64,000 nt of DNA. Source: Planctomycetaceae bacterium. Lineage in GTDB: Bacteria > Planctomycetota > Planctomycetia > Pirellulales > Pirellulaceae. Where the stretch lies: positions 62,001-126,000 of the forward strand of contig JAEUIQ010000084.1 in NCBI GenBank assembly GCA_016794985.1, in the 5' to 3' direction. A program made the position numbers and the translations under genes. Positions 25,174 through 34,383 of this stretch are shown here, piece by piece; position 1 is the first letter of the stretch; the number at the start of each line of letters is the position of its first letter. The notes under the pieces are model-generated. The model saw only the letters and a program-made list of their open reading frames with translations. It made no database searches and was not told the origin of the DNA.

Positions 25174-26445
25174 ATGTCGATGGTTCGTCAATTTGCGTCT
25201 GGTTTGGTTGGAGTCAGTTGGAGTTTGTGCTTGGTCGCTACTGGCGGTTGGGCGAATGACACTTCCCCACTGACGAGTGACGATGTTGATCATTCGAAGG
25301 CTGCCGCTTGCGGTAACCCAAAACTAGCGACTCAAGCCATGCCAGCCGATATCGAAATGGCATTCCCAAATTTAGAAATTGGGCGTCCGATCTTGATTCA
25401 CCATGCCGGCGATGGATCGGGCCGATTGTTTATCGCATCTCAATACGGAGTTTTGTACACCATTGACCCAACGGATCGCGAAGTCTCGGAACCAAAAGTG
25501 TTCTTTGATTTTTCAGAAGCCGTTACCTACAAAGACCGTGAGAATGAAGAAGGCCTGCTGGGGATGGCATTTCATCCTCAGTTCAAATCCAATGGCAAGT
25601 TTTATTTGTTCTTTACTAGCAGCGAGAAGCCCCGCTTGTCGGCCATCAGCGAATTCACTGTTTCGCGAGACAACAAAGTAGATCGCGGTTCGGAAGTTCG
25701 CATCTTGGAGATCCCACAACCGGCGTGGAATCATAACGGCGGCACGATTGAATTCGGTCCGGACGGTTACCTTTACATCGCCTTGGGGGACGGCGGTGGT
25801 GCCAACGACATGTTCAAGAACGGCCAAAACCTCGGAACTCTGATGGGCTCGATCTTGCGGATTGACGTCGACAAACCTTCCCAAGACGCGAAATACTCGA
25901 TCCCAGCGGACAATCCCTTTGTCGATACCGCAGGGGCTCGACCTGAGATCTGGGCCTACGGCTTGCGAAATGTCTGGCGAATGTCGTTCGACCCCTCCAC
26001 AAAGCTCTTGTGGGCTGCGGATGTCGGTCAGGATCTCTGGGAAGAAATCGACCTCATCGAACGCGGCGGAAATTATGGCTGGAGCAAACGCGAAGGCATG
26101 CACCCGTTTGGTCCGGAAGGAGCGGGGCCTTCGGCAGACTTCATCGAGCCGATTTGGGAGTACCATCATGACCTAGGTAAATCGATTACTGGTGGGCTGG
26201 TCTATCGGGGAACAGCCATCCCCGAATTGCAAGGCGTTTACTTGTATGCAGACTACGTCTCCGGAAAAATGTGGGGGATTCGATACGACGAAACGCAAAA
26301 GAAAGTGACAGCGCATTACGAGCTCCCTTTACCCGGAAATGTGCCTGTCATTACATTCGGAACCGACCAAGACGGCGAAGTCTACTTTAGTGATCCCGCC
26401 GGCCGGATCTTCAAATTCGTGCCAAAAACAGCTTCGGTCCGCTAA
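25174..26445 (+). CDS. PQQ-dependent sugar dehydrogenase family protein (soluble GDH/Yliá-like beta-propeller)
   Basis: About 423 residues, exported (hydrophobic about 8-22, GGWAND). It is a six-bladed beta-propeller of the glucose/sorbosone dehydrogenase family. Visible family segments are RLFIASQYGVLYTID, EEGLLGMAFHPQFKSNGKFY, WNHNGGTIEFGPDGYLYIAL, GDGGGANDM, PEIWAYGLRNVWRMSFDP and DVGQDLWEEIDLIERGGNYG, which cover the usual Arg/His/Asn cofactor-side residues. The family oxidises sugars in the periplasm with PQQ, though many members have not been shown to bind PQQ. The ATG at 25174 is preferred; GTG 25144 is an alternative. It stands alone, with no electron-acceptor gene beside it. Confidence 0.85.
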   Translation: MSMVRQFASGLVGVSWSLCLVATGGWANDTSPLTSDDVDHSKAAACGNPKLATQAMPADIEMAFPNLEIGRPILIHHAGDGSGRLFIASQYGVLYTIDPTDREVSEPKVFFDFSEAVTYKDRENEEGLLGMAFHPQFKSNGKFYLFFTSSEKPRLSAISEFTVSRDNKVDRGSEVRILEIPQPAWNHNGGTIEFGPDGYLYIALGDGGGANDMFKNGQNLGTLMGSILRIDVDKPSQDAKYSIPADNPFVDTAGARPEIWAYGLRNVWRMSFDPSTKLLWAADVGQDLWEEIDLIERGGNYGWSKREGMHPFGPEGAGPSADFIEPIWEYHHDLGKSITGGLVYRGTAIPELQGVYLYADYVSGKMWGIRYDETQKKVTAHYELPLPGNVPVITFGTDQDGEVYFSDPAGRIFKFVPKTASVR

Positions 26446-26636
26446 TTTTGGGACATTTCTGGTTCCCGCGCAAGAATCGATCGCCAAGTCGGAGAACCAT
26501 GTAAACGCTTCGGTCCGCCTGCCAAACTTGGGGTGTGGCGATTCGCGGACTGATGGTACGCTGGCAAATGTCGAGGCACTCGCTTTGAATGCCGCTCTGT
26601 CATGCTCGATTTGAACTATTTTTTTGGGAGTAATTC

Positions 26637-27632
26637 ATGAAACGAGATTGGATTCGCAGTTTAGCTACCACAACCTTCGTGGGTGCTATGGGCCTTGTCC
26701 CTGCCGTTCGCGCCATGGGACAGGAAGAAGTTGTCCAGGAAAATGTACAACAGTCGGCTTCGATCGTCATTAGTGCTGACCCAGCCAGTGGCGCTCAAGA
26801 GGGAATCGTCGTGATGTCGGCTGAATCGGTCGACGGGGAAGCTTTGCCAGTTTTCGGTGGTTTCTCTTTCAATTCGGTAGACGGGAACTTCATGAGCTTC
26901 GACAGCGGGGACATGGGGGGCGGGTTTTTCGGTGGACCAGAAGGACCGGGAGGGCCAACCGCATTTCGATTTGGTGCCGGCCTGCCCATGATGGGCGCTG
27001 CGAACAACTGGAGCAGTTTGCTCAATATCCCAGAAGTCCGCAAAGAATTGGACGTCATGGATGATCAGATGAAGCAGATCAACCAAGCGCGGACCGATAT
27101 GGAAAAGCGCATCAAGGAAGAAGTCTCCAAAATGATGGAAGGCGGCTTTGACCCCAGCAAAGCCAAAGAAATGGCCGAAGTCGTCCGAGCCCAACGTGCG
27201 GAGATTGAACAACAAATCAGCGAACAGCTTTTGCCAGCGCAAGTTCAACGATTGAAGGAAATCGCGCTTCGTATGCAGATGAAGCAAGTTGGGACCGTTG
27301 GTATGCTGGGTCGCAAAGACATCAAGGAAGCCTTAGGCCTGTCGGATGAACAAGTCAAAGCCTTGGAGACAAAGGCCCAGGAATTAGACAAAGAAATGAA
27401 GAAGCGAATCGAGGAGTTGAAGAAAAAAGCCCAAACCGAATTGCTGAATGAACTCAACCCCGATCAGCGGAAAAAACTAGAGGAAATGCTGGGCAAAGAG
27501 TTCGATTACCAGGCATCGGAACGGCCTCCCGTCATCCGACGTACGATTTCCGGACGGGGCGGTTCTGAAGGGTCCGGCGAAAGCAAAGACGGAACGAACA
27601 ATCGCTTCGAGCTTCGTAGCGGCGGTCGGTAA
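26637..27632 (+). CDS. Exported coiled-coil protein, Spy/CpxP-like in part
   Basis: A 331-residue protein with GGGAG seven bases before the ATG and a signal peptide (to about residue 28). A Gly-rich stretch at about 95-122 (DMGGGFFGGPEGPGGPTAF) precedes a long charged helical region at about 130-300. That region includes LGLSDEQVKALETKAQELDK and LLNELNPDQRKKLEEML, which resemble the LTxxQ-type segments of periplasmic Spy/CpxP proteins. A basic Gly/Ser-rich tail follows. It is probably a periplasmic helical protein. A strong intrinsic terminator follows at 27703. Confidence 0.7.
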   Translation: MKRDWIRSLATTTFVGAMGLVPAVRAMGQEEVVQENVQQSASIVISADPASGAQEGIVVMSAESVDGEALPVFGGFSFNSVDGNFMSFDSGDMGGGFFGGPEGPGGPTAFRFGAGLPMMGAANNWSSLLNIPEVRKELDVMDDQMKQINQARTDMEKRIKEEVSKMMEGGFDPSKAKEMAEVVRAQRAEIEQQISEQLLPAQVQRLKEIALRMQMKQVGTVGMLGRKDIKEALGLSDEQVKALETKAQELDKEMKKRIEELKKKAQTELLNELNPDQRKKLEEMLGKEFDYQASERPPVIRRTISGRGGSEGSGESKDGTNNRFELRSGGR

Positions 27633-28009
27633 TCGCACGATCCTTGGCTTAACCGCGCAGTTCGCGGTCAAGCACTGGTCCGACGGCGGAAAAAAATCTA
27701 GCGTCACAGGAAAGCCAACTTTCCTGTGACTTTTTTTGTGATTTACTTCAAAAAACCACCAAACATGACCGGCCAACGAAGCTCTCGCCTCAGCACGGCA
27801 TTACGGAAAAAATTCAGGTTCTGTTCCTCAAAATCCACCCAAATCGACCATTTTCGTCGCACAGGATTTGCGAAACCAACTTTTATTAGCTAAGTTACCT
27901 AAATACCCCAGTCGTCATTGGCGACATCTCGGGCCGGCCGTATTGGGCTGCCGGGCCATTGAGGATGGTAACGCCTGGGGAGAAGTCCGGAAGTTAGGAG
28001 TCCTATTGA
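27633..28009. other. Intergenic region with terminator
   Basis: It contains the terminator at 27703-27737; the remaining about 270 bases up to the TIGR03000-type gene show no gene. A Gly/Arg-type frame on the minus strand is a shadow. Confidence 0.5.
27703..27737 (+). terminator. Intrinsic terminator
   Basis: A perfect 12-bp stem (GTCACAGGAAAG / CTTTCCTGTGAC) with a four-base CCAA loop, followed at once by seven T residues. It lies 70 bases after the stop at 27632. It is a textbook Rho-independent terminator for the coiled-coil protein gene. Confidence 0.95.
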
Positions 28010-29281
28010 ATGCAACGTTGTTTCCAATTATTCCGCGTCGGTTCAGCGATAGTGAGCGGAGCGGTTGCCTGTTTTGTATCCATCCAAACCGTCTCAGCTG
28101 ACTCGTTTGGTTCGTACGGTGGTAGCTCTGGGGGCTATGCATCGTCCGGTGGCTATGCTTCTTCGGGTGGATATGCCTCTTCGGGTGGTTACGGGTATGT
28201 AAGCCATGCATCACATGGCGGAAGTTCAGGCGGTACGGGTCCGGTTCGACGGTTGTTGGGACGGATTCACGATCGCCTTCATTCGCATCATCACCGCGTC
28301 CACCACCATTACCATTATCATGGTAGTAGTGGTGGTTCGAGCGGCGGATTCAATGGCGGATCGTCCGGTGGAAGTTTTGGCCATGCGAGTTCGGGTGGAT
28401 CATCCGGTGGCTACATCGTCTACGGCGGTAGTTCAGGTGGCTCGAGCGGCGGATCCAGTGGTGGTTCGGTCGGCTACAGCGGATCAACCAGTTACCGACC
28501 TGACGTTTATTTGGACGGGTACCTGGGCGAACCAGTCCAGGGCGCTCCGGTAGACGGAACCGTCAATCCGGGAGCAGTGAACCCTGAGGCTGCCAATCCG
28601 GGTCCAGCCAATCCAGCCCCAGCGAATCCAGGAGCTGGAGCCGCAAATCCGGACGCCCCCGGCGCTGGTGCTAACCGCCGCTCGTTGCGGGACAACTTCG
28701 ATTCAGCGGGAGTAGGTCACTCGATTCATGAAGTCGCCCAGCGGGTTCGGTCGGTCACCGACAACCGCACAGGTTCCGCCACACTCACTTTGAATGTTCC
28801 TGCCGATGCGGTCGTGTATGTCAACGATCAACGAATGAAGACACAAGGTGCGGAGCGGAAATTTGTGGCCAAGAACTTGAGCTACAACCGTAAGAACACC
28901 TATGAGATTCGCGTTGTCACGCTGGAAAACGGCCAAGAAGTGGCACAGACCAAAGTCATCGACTTGTCGCCGGAGCAGCCCGCGTTGTTGGCATTTGACT
29001 TCAATCGCGAAGTTGCGCCAGTGACCTCGATAACGCTTCGAGTACCGGTGGATGCCAAGGTGCGTCTGGCAGGTGTTGACACCAAGAGTGGTGGCGATCT
29101 GCGTTATTTCTACACCAGCGCGCTGGCGGTTGGCCAAGTGTGGGATGACTACGAAATCGAAGTGCAGTGGGAAGAAGACGGGCAGACCGTGGTGAAGCGA
29201 GAACGAGTCCAACTCGAAGCAGGCAAGCCAATGAGCTTCGAGTTTGGCAGTGAACAACCTGTGTACGTTGCAACTCGCTAG
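28010..29281 (+). CDS. TIGR03000-type planctomycete protein, Gly/Ser- and His-rich
   Basis: A 423-residue exported protein. A signal peptide (to about 31, TVSAD) leads to repeats of GGYASS and SSGG type (about 35-170). These are interrupted by a His-rich block at about 89-105 (HSHHHRVHHHYHYHG). A Pro/Asn/Ala-rich linker (AANPGPANPAPANPG, about 190-215) follows. Two copies of the TIGR03000 domain end the protein: SATLTLNVPADAVVYVNDQ from about 255 and SITLRVPVDAKVRLAG from about 338, each ending in a Y.IRV/YEIEV strand. The family is typical of planctomycetes with no known function. The His block suggests metal binding. A strong terminator follows. Confidence 0.85.
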   Translation: MQRCFQLFRVGSAIVSGAVACFVSIQTVSADSFGSYGGSSGGYASSGGYASSGGYASSGGYGYVSHASHGGSSGGTGPVRRLLGRIHDRLHSHHHRVHHHYHYHGSSGGSSGGFNGGSSGGSFGHASSGGSSGGYIVYGGSSGGSSGGSSGGSVGYSGSTSYRPDVYLDGYLGEPVQGAPVDGTVNPGAVNPEAANPGPANPAPANPGAGAANPDAPGAGANRRSLRDNFDSAGVGHSIHEVAQRVRSVTDNRTGSATLTLNVPADAVVYVNDQRMKTQGAERKFVAKNLSYNRKNTYEIRVVTLENGQEVAQTKVIDLSPEQPALLAFDFNREVAPVTSITLRVPVDAKVRLAGVDTKSGGDLRYFYTSALAVGQVWDDYEIEVQWEEDGQTVVKRERVQLEAGKPMSFEFGSEQPVYVATR

Positions 29282-29310
29282 TACAACGTCCGTAGGTATT
29301 CAAGTGTCAA

Positions 29311-29343
29311 AAGAGTACAAGGAAATCCTTGTACTCTTTTTTT
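29311..29343 (+). terminator. Intrinsic terminator
   Basis: A perfect 12-bp stem (AAGAGTACAAGG / CCTTGTACTCTT), an AAAT loop and a run of T residues, 30 bases after the TIGR03000-type gene. It separates that gene from the gatCAB operon. Confidence 0.95.
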
Positions 29344-29436
29344 ATGGCCGTTGGGCTGGATTCCAATTCTCGAAGTGCTCTAGGATTGCTAAACTGTCGC
29401 TTGAACTTCGCGTTGCATTGAAGGAACACAAGCACG

Positions 29437-29754
29437 ATGGACTCCCACAACCCTGCGGAAACAACCCAGGATGTAACGGTCGAAACGATTTGCCAACTGG
29501 AACGCCTGGCTTACTTGCGATTATCGGACGAGGATCGTGGTAGTTTCGTCAACGATTTACGCAAGATTCTCGGGTACGCCCGTTCGCTAGCCAGTCTAGA
29601 TCTAAAAGACTTTGCCCCGCAAACTCATGCGATAGACCAAGACAATGTCATGCGCGGCGACGTCATCGAGCCGAGTTCATCGGTCGAAGAAGCTTTGGCC
29701 AACGCTCCCGTAGTGGCTGGTTCGTTCCTTCAAGTACCTCGAGTGTTGGAGTAG
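29437..29754 (+). CDS. gatC: Asp/Glu-tRNA(Asn/Gln) amidotransferase subunit C
   Basis: A 105-residue GatC. It holds GatA and GatB together in the complex that converts mischarged Glu-tRNA(Gln) or Asp-tRNA(Asn) to the amidated form. Family features are VETICQLERLAYLRLSDEDR at the N terminus and the C-terminal MRGDVIEPSSSVEEALANAP, which corresponds to the usual 'LR.D....S...E..L.NAP' ending. It is three bases from gatA and first of the gatCAB operon. AAGGAAC lies upstream of the ATG. Confidence 0.95.
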   Translation: MDSHNPAETTQDVTVETICQLERLAYLRLSDEDRGSFVNDLRKILGYARSLASLDLKDFAPQTHAIDQDNVMRGDVIEPSSSVEEALANAPVVAGSFLQVPRVLE

Positions 29755-29757
29755 CTC

Positions 29758-31275
29758 ATGGCAGAGAAGTCCAACCTGACCGTAGCGGAGCGAATCAGCC
29801 TATTTCGCTCGGGCCGATCTTCGGTGGTGGAATCCACCCGGGAAACCTTGCGCAATATCACGGAGAAAAATCCTTCGCTCAACGCCTTTATCGAGGTTTG
29901 GTCGGAAGAAGCGATCCGAAACGCAGAGCTTTTGGATCGTAAACGAACCAGCGGCGAACCCTGGGGGCCGTTGTTTGGCGTTCCCATTGCCATGAAAGAC
30001 AACATGTGTGTAGCGGGACGAATCTGTAGTTGCGCTTCGCAGATGTTGGCGAATTACCGACCGACGTATGGCGCCACGGTTTCAGAACGACTCGTGGCAG
30101 CCGATGCCATCTTGATCGGCCGAACCAACATGGATGAATTCGCGATGGGTTCCGGTACCGAATACTCGATCTTCGGAAAGACTCGTAATCCGTACGGTGG
30201 CATTGAAGTCGACACAGCGCCTGCTGGCTATAGCCCCGGCGGTTCAAGCGGTGGGAGTGCGGTCGCGGTGGCCGCGGGTATGGTCCCCTTGGCCTTGGGT
30301 TCTGACACGGGCGGGTCCATTCGGCAACCGGCAGCGTTTTGTGGCGTATTCGGACTGAAGCCAACGTATGGTCGCGTCAGTCGTTTTGGCCTGATTGCCT
30401 TTGGAAGTAGCTTGGACCAAATTGGCCCGTTTGCCAACTGCCCGGACGACTTGGAACTGTTGTTTCAAGTCATTGCAGGTCACGATCGCCGCGATGCAAC
30501 TAGTTTGTCGAACACCTCTCTGGAACATGCCAAAACGAAAACTCCCGACAAGCCGCTTTCTGAAATGCGGATTGGAGTGATTCGCGAACATTCTGCACAA
30601 GAATTATCCCCTGACGTACGAACCGCGTTGGAAGAAACGGAGCGACACCTGAAGTCTGCGGGTGCCATGATCGTCGAAGTTTCATTGCCAAAGCAAGAAC
30701 ATGCGATCGCCACTTACTACATAATTGCCGCTTGTGAAGCGGCCAGCAACCTCTCGCGATATGATGGCATGCATTTCGGACACCGTGCCCAGCGGAGGGA
30801 GGCATCGGAGAGTTTGGAATCCGTCATTGCCGCCTCGCGCGGTGAAGGATTTGGCCCCGAAGTGAAACGCAGAATCCTGCTAGGAACTTATGCTTTGAGT
30901 CACGGTTATGCCGAGCAGTATTACCAGCAAGCCACTCGGATGAGACAGGCGATACGCGAAGATTTTGCGGCGGCTTTCGCGGGAGTGGATCTCCTGCTTG
31001 GCCCAACCACCCCAGCACCGGCGTTCGCGATTGGTGCCCATTCCCAAGATCCTGTCGCCATGTATCTAACGGATCAATTCACCGTAAGCGCGAATTTGGC
31101 CGGGCTACCCGCAATGAGCATTCCAATCAAGCTTGAACCATTGAACTCCGCCGACTCCACCTTGCCGGTGGCCATCCAAATGCACGCACCACCCTGCGGT
31201 GAATCACGCCTTTTCGCCGCCGCTAGATCCCTGCACAGCCGTAACCAGATGATTGAAACAGGAGCCATGACATGA
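29758..31275 (+). CDS. gatA: Asp/Glu-tRNA(Asn/Gln) amidotransferase subunit A
   Basis: A 505-residue amidase-signature enzyme that releases ammonia from glutamine for the GatCAB complex. The Ser-cisSer-Lys triad is visible in GVPIAMKDNMC (Lys), SPGGSSGGSAVAVAAG and GSDTGGSIRQPAAFCG. Length is normal. Its start follows gatC by three bases and its TGA overlaps the gatB ATG (ATGA), so the three subunits are made in step. Confidence 0.97.
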   Translation: MAEKSNLTVAERISLFRSGRSSVVESTRETLRNITEKNPSLNAFIEVWSEEAIRNAELLDRKRTSGEPWGPLFGVPIAMKDNMCVAGRICSCASQMLANYRPTYGATVSERLVAADAILIGRTNMDEFAMGSGTEYSIFGKTRNPYGGIEVDTAPAGYSPGGSSGGSAVAVAAGMVPLALGSDTGGSIRQPAAFCGVFGLKPTYGRVSRFGLIAFGSSLDQIGPFANCPDDLELLFQVIAGHDRRDATSLSNTSLEHAKTKTPDKPLSEMRIGVIREHSAQELSPDVRTALEETERHLKSAGAMIVEVSLPKQEHAIATYYIIAACEAASNLSRYDGMHFGHRAQRREASESLESVIAASRGEGFGPEVKRRILLGTYALSHGYAEQYYQQATRMRQAIREDFAAAFAGVDLLLGPTTPAPAFAIGAHSQDPVAMYLTDQFTVSANLAGLPAMSIPIKLEPLNSADSTLPVAIQMHAPPCGESRLFAAARSLHSRNQMIETGAMT

Positions 31276-32756
31276 GCAATTCTCTGGCACCTGCCTTGGC
31301 GTATGAGACAATCGTTGGTTTGGAAATCCACGTGCAATTGGCAACCAAAAGCAAGTTGTTTTGTGGTTGTGCGACCCGCTATGGTCAACCGCCAAATTCG
31401 CAAACGTGCCCCATTTGCCAAGGCCTACCGGGCACCTTGCCGGTGATCAATCAACATGCCATCGAATTGGCTATGGATGTAGGTTTGGCGTTGGACATGG
31501 AATTAGTCTCTGGCTGCCGGTGGGATCGCAAGCACTACTTTTATCCCGACTTGCCCAAGGGTTATCAAACGAGCCAATACGACTTGCCCATCACACGCCA
31601 TGGTCGCTTGGAATTTCGCGACCCGGCAGATTCGGAGAAGACTTGCGTGGTTCGCATCAACCGCGCCCATCTGGAAGAGGACGCGGGCAAGAGCTTGCAT
31701 GGCGAAGGGATCGATGGCGGTACTTGGATCGACCTAAATCGCACTGGCACTCCCCTCCTGGAAGTGGTCACCGAACCGGATCTACGCTCCGCCCAGGAGG
31801 CCAAGGCATTTCTGATCCAACTGCGCACGATTCTTCTATACCTCGGCGTATCAGATTGCAACATGCAAGAAGGTTCGATGCGTGTTGACGCCAACGTTAA
31901 CTTAAGAATCAAGAATGAAACTGAAACTATTGCGACGCCCATTGTTGAAATCAAAAATCTGAATAGCTTTCGCAACGCAGAACGAGCGATCGAGTACGAA
32001 CGAGAGCGCCAACTAAAACACTGGCGCGAAACAGGCGAGCGGATGGGGCAACGCCCAAAACAGACGCGCGGTTGGGACGCCGATCGCGAAGTCACCACGG
32101 TACAACGCGAAAAGGAAGAAGCCGCCGATTACCGGTACTTCCCCTGCCCTGACCTGCCACCTGTGGTCTTATCTCAAACATCAATCGACCAACGGCGGGC
32201 CCAACTACCGCGACTGCCACAGCAGTGGAAATCCGAATTCACTCGGACTTGGAAACTCAGCGAGTATGACGCGTCGGTCATCGTCGAACAAGGGCGTGAC
32301 GTTGCTGAGTATTTCGAGACCGTCGCTCAAATCAGCCAAGACGGCAAACGTTCTGCGAACTGGATCACTCAAGAAATCCTGCGTCTGCTCAACGAACGAC
32401 AACAGTCGATTTCCGATTTTCCGATTGCAGCCGCCAAATTGGGGGAGTTGGTTTCTGCCGTGTCGAACAGCGAACTCGATCATGCCAGAGCCCGCGAGAT
32501 TTTCGCCCTGTGGCTAACGGAACCAATCTCACTAAGAGAAGCCAAAGAACGGCTCGGGATTGCCACCGTCTCCGGCAACGAAGTTGAAGAGTTGGTCAAC
32601 CGGATCGTGGCTGAAAACCAAGCGGCCATTGACGATTACCGTCACGGAAAAAAACAGGCTCTCGGTCCGTTGATCGCGCAAGCGAAGCAATTGAACTCCA
32701 ACGTTAGCCCAGCCAAATTTCGGGAAGCGTTGCTCCGCGCGATCGACTCAACCTAA
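31272..32756 (+). CDS. gatB: Asp/Glu-tRNA(Asn/Gln) amidotransferase subunit B
   Basis: A 494-residue GatB, which binds the mischarged tRNA and phosphorylates the ester-linked acid before amidation. The N terminus has the signature YETIVGLEIHVQLATKSKLF and the zinc-type cysteines in CGCATRYG and PNSQTCPICQGLPG. The middle has KHYFYPDLPKGYQTSQYDLP and DYRYFPCPDLPP, and the C-terminal tail domain (VNRIVAENQAAIDDYRHGKK) is the tRNA-binding YqeY-like part. Overlaps gatA by four bases. Confidence 0.97.
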   Translation: MSNSLAPALAYETIVGLEIHVQLATKSKLFCGCATRYGQPPNSQTCPICQGLPGTLPVINQHAIELAMDVGLALDMELVSGCRWDRKHYFYPDLPKGYQTSQYDLPITRHGRLEFRDPADSEKTCVVRINRAHLEEDAGKSLHGEGIDGGTWIDLNRTGTPLLEVVTEPDLRSAQEAKAFLIQLRTILLYLGVSDCNMQEGSMRVDANVNLRIKNETETIATPIVEIKNLNSFRNAERAIEYERERQLKHWRETGERMGQRPKQTRGWDADREVTTVQREKEEAADYRYFPCPDLPPVVLSQTSIDQRRAQLPRLPQQWKSEFTRTWKLSEYDASVIVEQGRDVAEYFETVAQISQDGKRSANWITQEILRLLNERQQSISDFPIAAAKLGELVSAVSNSELDHARAREIFALWLTEPISLREAKERLGIATVSGNEVEELVNRIVAENQAAIDDYRHGKKQALGPLIAQAKQLNSNVSPAKFREALLRAIDST

Positions 32757-33092
32757 CACTGTCAAGAACGTCTGGCTCAAACTTTAGATAGAAACCAGCG
32801 CCGCCGGTCTCTCAATGGCGGGTGGCGTGCAGCAAGTCGCGATGGCAACGGGCGCGAACCGATGAACTGTCATTGGCAGATGAACAGTTAACGGCAATCC
32901 CCAAGTCTCAGGGCAAGAACCGGATGACTTGCGCAACGCACCTGCGGCTGCGATCAGCCCAATAACAGTGAATACTTGCCAGATAGCTGCGTCAACCGAG
33001 CGCACCATCACGACGGATTATTCTCGCAGTTTGGTCAACGCAGCTACTGGAATCGATGCGATCAAGGGCAAAAGTCGAACGACTTGCCGTCG
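32757..33092. other. Intergenic region, nothing recognised
   Basis: About 336 bases between the convergent gatB and hpf genes. A small minus-strand frame exists but has no binding site and no recognisable product. No clear terminator was found. Confidence 0.4.
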
Positions 33093-33452
33093 TTAAATCT
33101 CCGACTCGGTGATATCGCTCATGGGAGTCCGCCCTTTGGTGTGCGATAATTTGTCGAGTGTCCGGCCCAAAGTGGTTTTCATCTTTTCAATCGCGCCTTC
33201 CAAAGCGTACCGCACCGACGACGCATGAGCCGTTACCGAAATGGGCTGCATTCCAGTCAAGCGAGCCTCCAACACACATCTTTTATCGTTGTCGCTCGTC
33301 TTTGCACTACTGTTTTCGTCAGCAAAATGAACTTCGACGCGAGTGATTCGTTCTTCAAACCGTTTGAGTTTGGTTTCGACTTCAACAGAAACGAATTCGT
33401 TGAAATCTTCACCAACTTCGACTTGCTTGCCTTTATGAATCTGGATTTGCAT
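33093..33452 (-). CDS. hpf: Ribosome hibernation-promoting factor (HPF/RaiA family, short form)
   Basis: A 119-residue protein of the HPF/YfiA family, which binds the 30S decoding region and silences ribosomes in stationary phase. MQIQIHKGKQVEVGEDFNEF, KLKRFEERITRVEVHFADEN and the later VTAHASSVRYALEGAIEKMK follow the family pattern. The start at 33452 follows GGAGA. The short length lacks the long-form C-terminal dimerisation domain, so it would act like short HPF or RaiA rather than long HPF. It is divergent from mazG. Confidence 0.88.
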   Translation of the reverse strand: MQIQIHKGKQVEVGEDFNEFVSVEVETKLKRFEERITRVEVHFADENSSAKTSDNDKRCVLEARLTGMQPISVTAHASSVRYALEGAIEKMKTTLGRTLDKLSHTKGRTPMSDITESEI

Positions 33453-33716
33453 GATTTCTCCAAGTTGTCGTTGTTCGCTTAACCACTCCGTACCCAAACT
33501 TTCCGCTTGCGGATCAAATCCGTAAGCAGCAGGACCGTACTCCTTAACGACCCAATTGGTCGCCGGGCAAACGGTCGCATTGGGGCCTTCTTCTAGGGTT
33601 GTCGCCCTAGATGAAGATATCTTACCATACTTTTAAGTCCGCAATCGGGATTCAACGAATAACGGGTTGTTACAAGAGGATTGCGTGGAGTTTTTTCGGG
33701 ATTAGGTGGTTTTTTC

Positions 33717-34382
33717 ATGCAAGAATTGTTAGCAATCATGCGAAGATTAAGAGCGCCGGACGGCTGTCCCTGGGATCGGGAGCAAACTCACAGCAGCTTG
33801 AGGCCGTATTTGTTGGAAGAAGCGGCAGAGGCCGTTGAAGCAATCGAATCGGGCGATTCGGAGTGGATGGTTGATGAATTGGGCGATGTCTTGCTGCAAG
33901 TCGCCTTTCATGCCGTCATTGGCGAAGCGTCCGGTCGATTTCGTTATGAAGATATTGAATCCAGCATTGTCAACAAGTTGATTCGCCGCCATCCCCACGT
34001 ATTCGGAACGACGCAAGTTTCGAATGCCGATGAAGTTGTCATCAATTGGCAGGCAATCAAGGCTCAAGAACCGACTCGCAAGAAAACGATTCCCGGTAAC
34101 TTGCCCACCATCATGCGGGCCACGGCTTTGGCCAAACAGCGATCCGCCACTGGATCTTCGCCTCCGAGTATGTCCGAACTACAACAAGACGCAGAGCGTT
34201 TGCAGCCCACCCCTCGGCACTTGGCCCAATTCTTGTTCTCTGTCATCGCATATGCTCAATCCCAAAAAGTCGATTTGGAAATGGCTTTGCGAGACTTTTT
34301 AGCGGAGCAATTCTCGGCGGCAACAGTCGCAGCGGAGATCGACTCGAACGATCAGACTGCGACGCGACCGCGCCATCAATGA
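33717..34382 (+). CDS. mazG: Nucleoside triphosphate pyrophosphohydrolase MazG
   Basis: A 221-residue full MazG-type protein: NTP to NMP and PPi, a house-cleaning enzyme. The first MazG unit is clear: LRAPDGCPWDREQTHSSLRP, YLLEEAAEAVEAIESGD (EExxE) and VDELGDVLLQVAFHA (DExxD), followed by RRHPHVFG and NWQAIKAQE. The C-terminal half is shorter and less conserved than in Escherichia coli MazG (263 residues). AGGTGG lies upstream of the ATG. Its stop is one base from the convergent sigma factor stop. Confidence 0.93.
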   Translation: MQELLAIMRRLRAPDGCPWDREQTHSSLRPYLLEEAAEAVEAIESGDSEWMVDELGDVLLQVAFHAVIGEASGRFRYEDIESSIVNKLIRRHPHVFGTTQVSNADEVVINWQAIKAQEPTRKKTIPGNLPTIMRATALAKQRSATGSSPPSMSELQQDAERLQPTPRHLAQFLFSVIAYAQSQKVDLEMALRDFLAEQFSAATVAAEIDSNDQTATRPRHQ

Positions 34383-34383
34383 T

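Noticed and set aside
32784..33011. Small minus-strand frame with a hydrophobic stretch between gatB and hpf
   Set aside because: No binding site, no family resemblance; cannot be told from chance.
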